A stretch of 38,906 bases of DNA, taken from the NCBI GenBank assembly GCA_902826565.1, contig CADEFF010000036.1, positions 1 through 38,906 of the forward strand, in the 5' to 3' direction. Below the pieces are notes generated by a model. The model saw only the letters and a program-made list of their open reading frames with translations, had not been told where the DNA came from and did not search any database. The position numbers and the translations under genes were made by a program. Each line of letters begins with the position of its first letter. Positions within the stretch are counted from its first letter, which is position 1. This DNA comes from an uncultured Rhodospirillaceae bacterium. GTDB taxonomy: Bacteria > Pseudomonadota > Alphaproteobacteria > Dongiales > Dongiaceae. Shown here piece after piece: positions 38,280 to 38,906 of the stretch.

Positions 38280-38906
38280 CTAACGGCGCCGCGGCCGGCC
38301 GCCGGGCCGCTTGCCCGGCCCGCGCGGGGGCCGCGGTCCGCGCGGCGCATCGCCGGCGCGGCCGGCCTCGGAGCGGCCGAGCGGCTGGCCCGATTGCAGC
38401 CCGAGATCGAGCGCCTCGAGGCGGCGGATCTCGTCGCGAAGCCGGGCGGCCTCCTCGAATTCCAGATCGGCCGCCGCCTCGCGCATGCGCTTCTCCATGT
38501 CGGCGATGGTGGCCTGCAGATTGTGGCCGACGCGATGGGTGGCGCCCTCGTCGCCGGTATCGACCAGCACATGGTCGCGCTCGTACATGCTGCTCATGAT
38601 GTCGCCGATCGACTTCCGCACCGATTCCGGCGTGATGCCGTTGGCCGCGTTGTAGGCCTGCTGCTTCTCGCGCCGCCGCTGGGTCTCGGCCAGCGCCGCG
38701 GTGAGCGACTTGGTCATCACGTCGGCATAGAGGATCACCCGGCCGTCGATGTTGCGCGCGGCGCGGCCGATGGTCTGGACGAGCGAGGTCTGCGAGCGGA
38801 GATAGCCCTCCTTGTCGGCGTCGAGGATGGCGACGAGCGCGCATTCCGGGATGTCGAGGCCCTCGCGCAGCAGGTTGATGCCGATCAGCACGTCGAAGGC
38901 GCCGAG
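38280..38906 (-). CDS. uvrB: Excinuclease ABC subunit B (C-terminal part; 5' end outside window)
   Basis: The window holds the last 208 residues of UvrB, the helicase-like damage-verification subunit. It contains [20 protein letters not shown], motif VI in [20 protein letters not shown], and the [16 protein letters not shown] segment. The C-terminal UVR domain ([20 protein letters not shown] followed by [10 protein letters not shown]) binds UvrC. The protein ends in a Gly/Pro/Arg-rich basic tail of about 30 residues ([19 protein letters not shown]). The gene is cut by the window edge and has no stop or frameshift in the visible part. Confidence 0.97.
   Translation of the reverse strand, partial: LGAFDVLIGINLLREGLDIPECALVAILDADKEGYLRSQTSLVQTIGRAARNIDGRVILYADVMTKSLTAALAETQRRREKQQAYNAANGITPESVRKSIGDIMSSMYERDHVLVDTGDEGATHRVGHNLQATIADMEKRMREAAADLEFEEAARLRDEIRRLEALDLGLQSGQPLGRSEAGRAGDAPRGPRPPRGPGKRPGGRPRRR

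Noticed and set aside
1-38906. CRISPR array, tRNA or rRNA gene, insertion sequence or prophage
   Set aside because: No regularly spaced repeats, tRNA-like TPsiC arms, rRNA sequence or transposase/integrase genes were found on either strand.

Overview
The window is a dense, high-G+C stretch of bacterial chromosome with strong G/C bias at third codon positions. Its gene set points to an alphaproteobacterium, most likely a Rhodospirillales- or Hyphomicrobiales-type organism: a petP-petR pair, an NDUFAF7/MidA methyltransferase beside lgt and pgeF, a uvrC-pgsA-moaD-moaE cluster, UbiK, a phasin, and CbtA/CbtB behind a cobalamin riboswitch. The order-level assignment is inference. I saw no tRNA, rRNA, transposase, integrase, prophage gene or CRISPR array. 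Most of the window is ordinary core genome. The less usual content lies in repeats, regulatory sites, small ORFs and altered domain architectures.

Layout. 1-6.2 kb (minus strand): a dispersed repeat, a glutathione S-transferase, an M24 peptidase-fold protein, then prs, rplY (Ctc/L25), pth and ychF in their usual alphaproteobacterial grouping. 6.2-11.8 kb (minus): one tight operon read lgt > midA > pgeF > creatinase/ectoine-hydrolase-like M24 protein > ThDP enzyme. 11.9-15.8 kb (plus): secreted serine hydrolase, ubiK, ybjN, proC and a YbaK-type deacylase, closed by a 14-bp-stem hairpin. 15.8-17.4 kb (minus): a cobalt-uptake operon of promoter, cobalamin riboswitch, two small unknown ORFs, cbtB and cbtA. 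17.5-19.5 kb (plus): TetR regulator, phasin with PhaR-like operator sites and a strong terminator, and a CsaA-like tRNA-binding protein. 19.5-22.1 kb (minus): petP-petR-type regulators and an EnvZ-like kinase, divergent from ilvE (22.3-23.2 kb).

23.2-31 kb (minus): two tandem paralogous amidases, then moaE, moaD, a truncated dinB, mobB, pgsA and uvrC. Two full copies of a 102-bp two-hairpin repeat lie here. One abuts an amidase stop codon. The other cuts off the 3' half of dinB and supplies its stop codon. 31-32.6 kb (minus): an AT-rich intergenic stretch, folB and a pteridine-reductase-like SDR. 32.9-35.7 kb (plus): a glycine-zipper lipoprotein, a GFA-family protein, and a Kef-type antiporter whose C-terminus is a cyclic-nucleotide-binding domain where an RCK domain is usual. 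35.8-37.8 kb (minus): KefF/NQO-like flavoprotein, msrB, MAPEG protein and cupin. The window ends with a 61-residue unknown protein (plus) and the 3' end of uvrB (minus, cut by the window edge).

No obvious new defence or biosynthetic system is present. The best leads are the small ORFs between the cobalamin riboswitch and cbtBA, the ThDP enzyme with a metal-ligand-less M24 protein grafted onto the lgt operon, the antiporter/CNBD fusion, and the dispersed repeat acting as a gene-end modifier.
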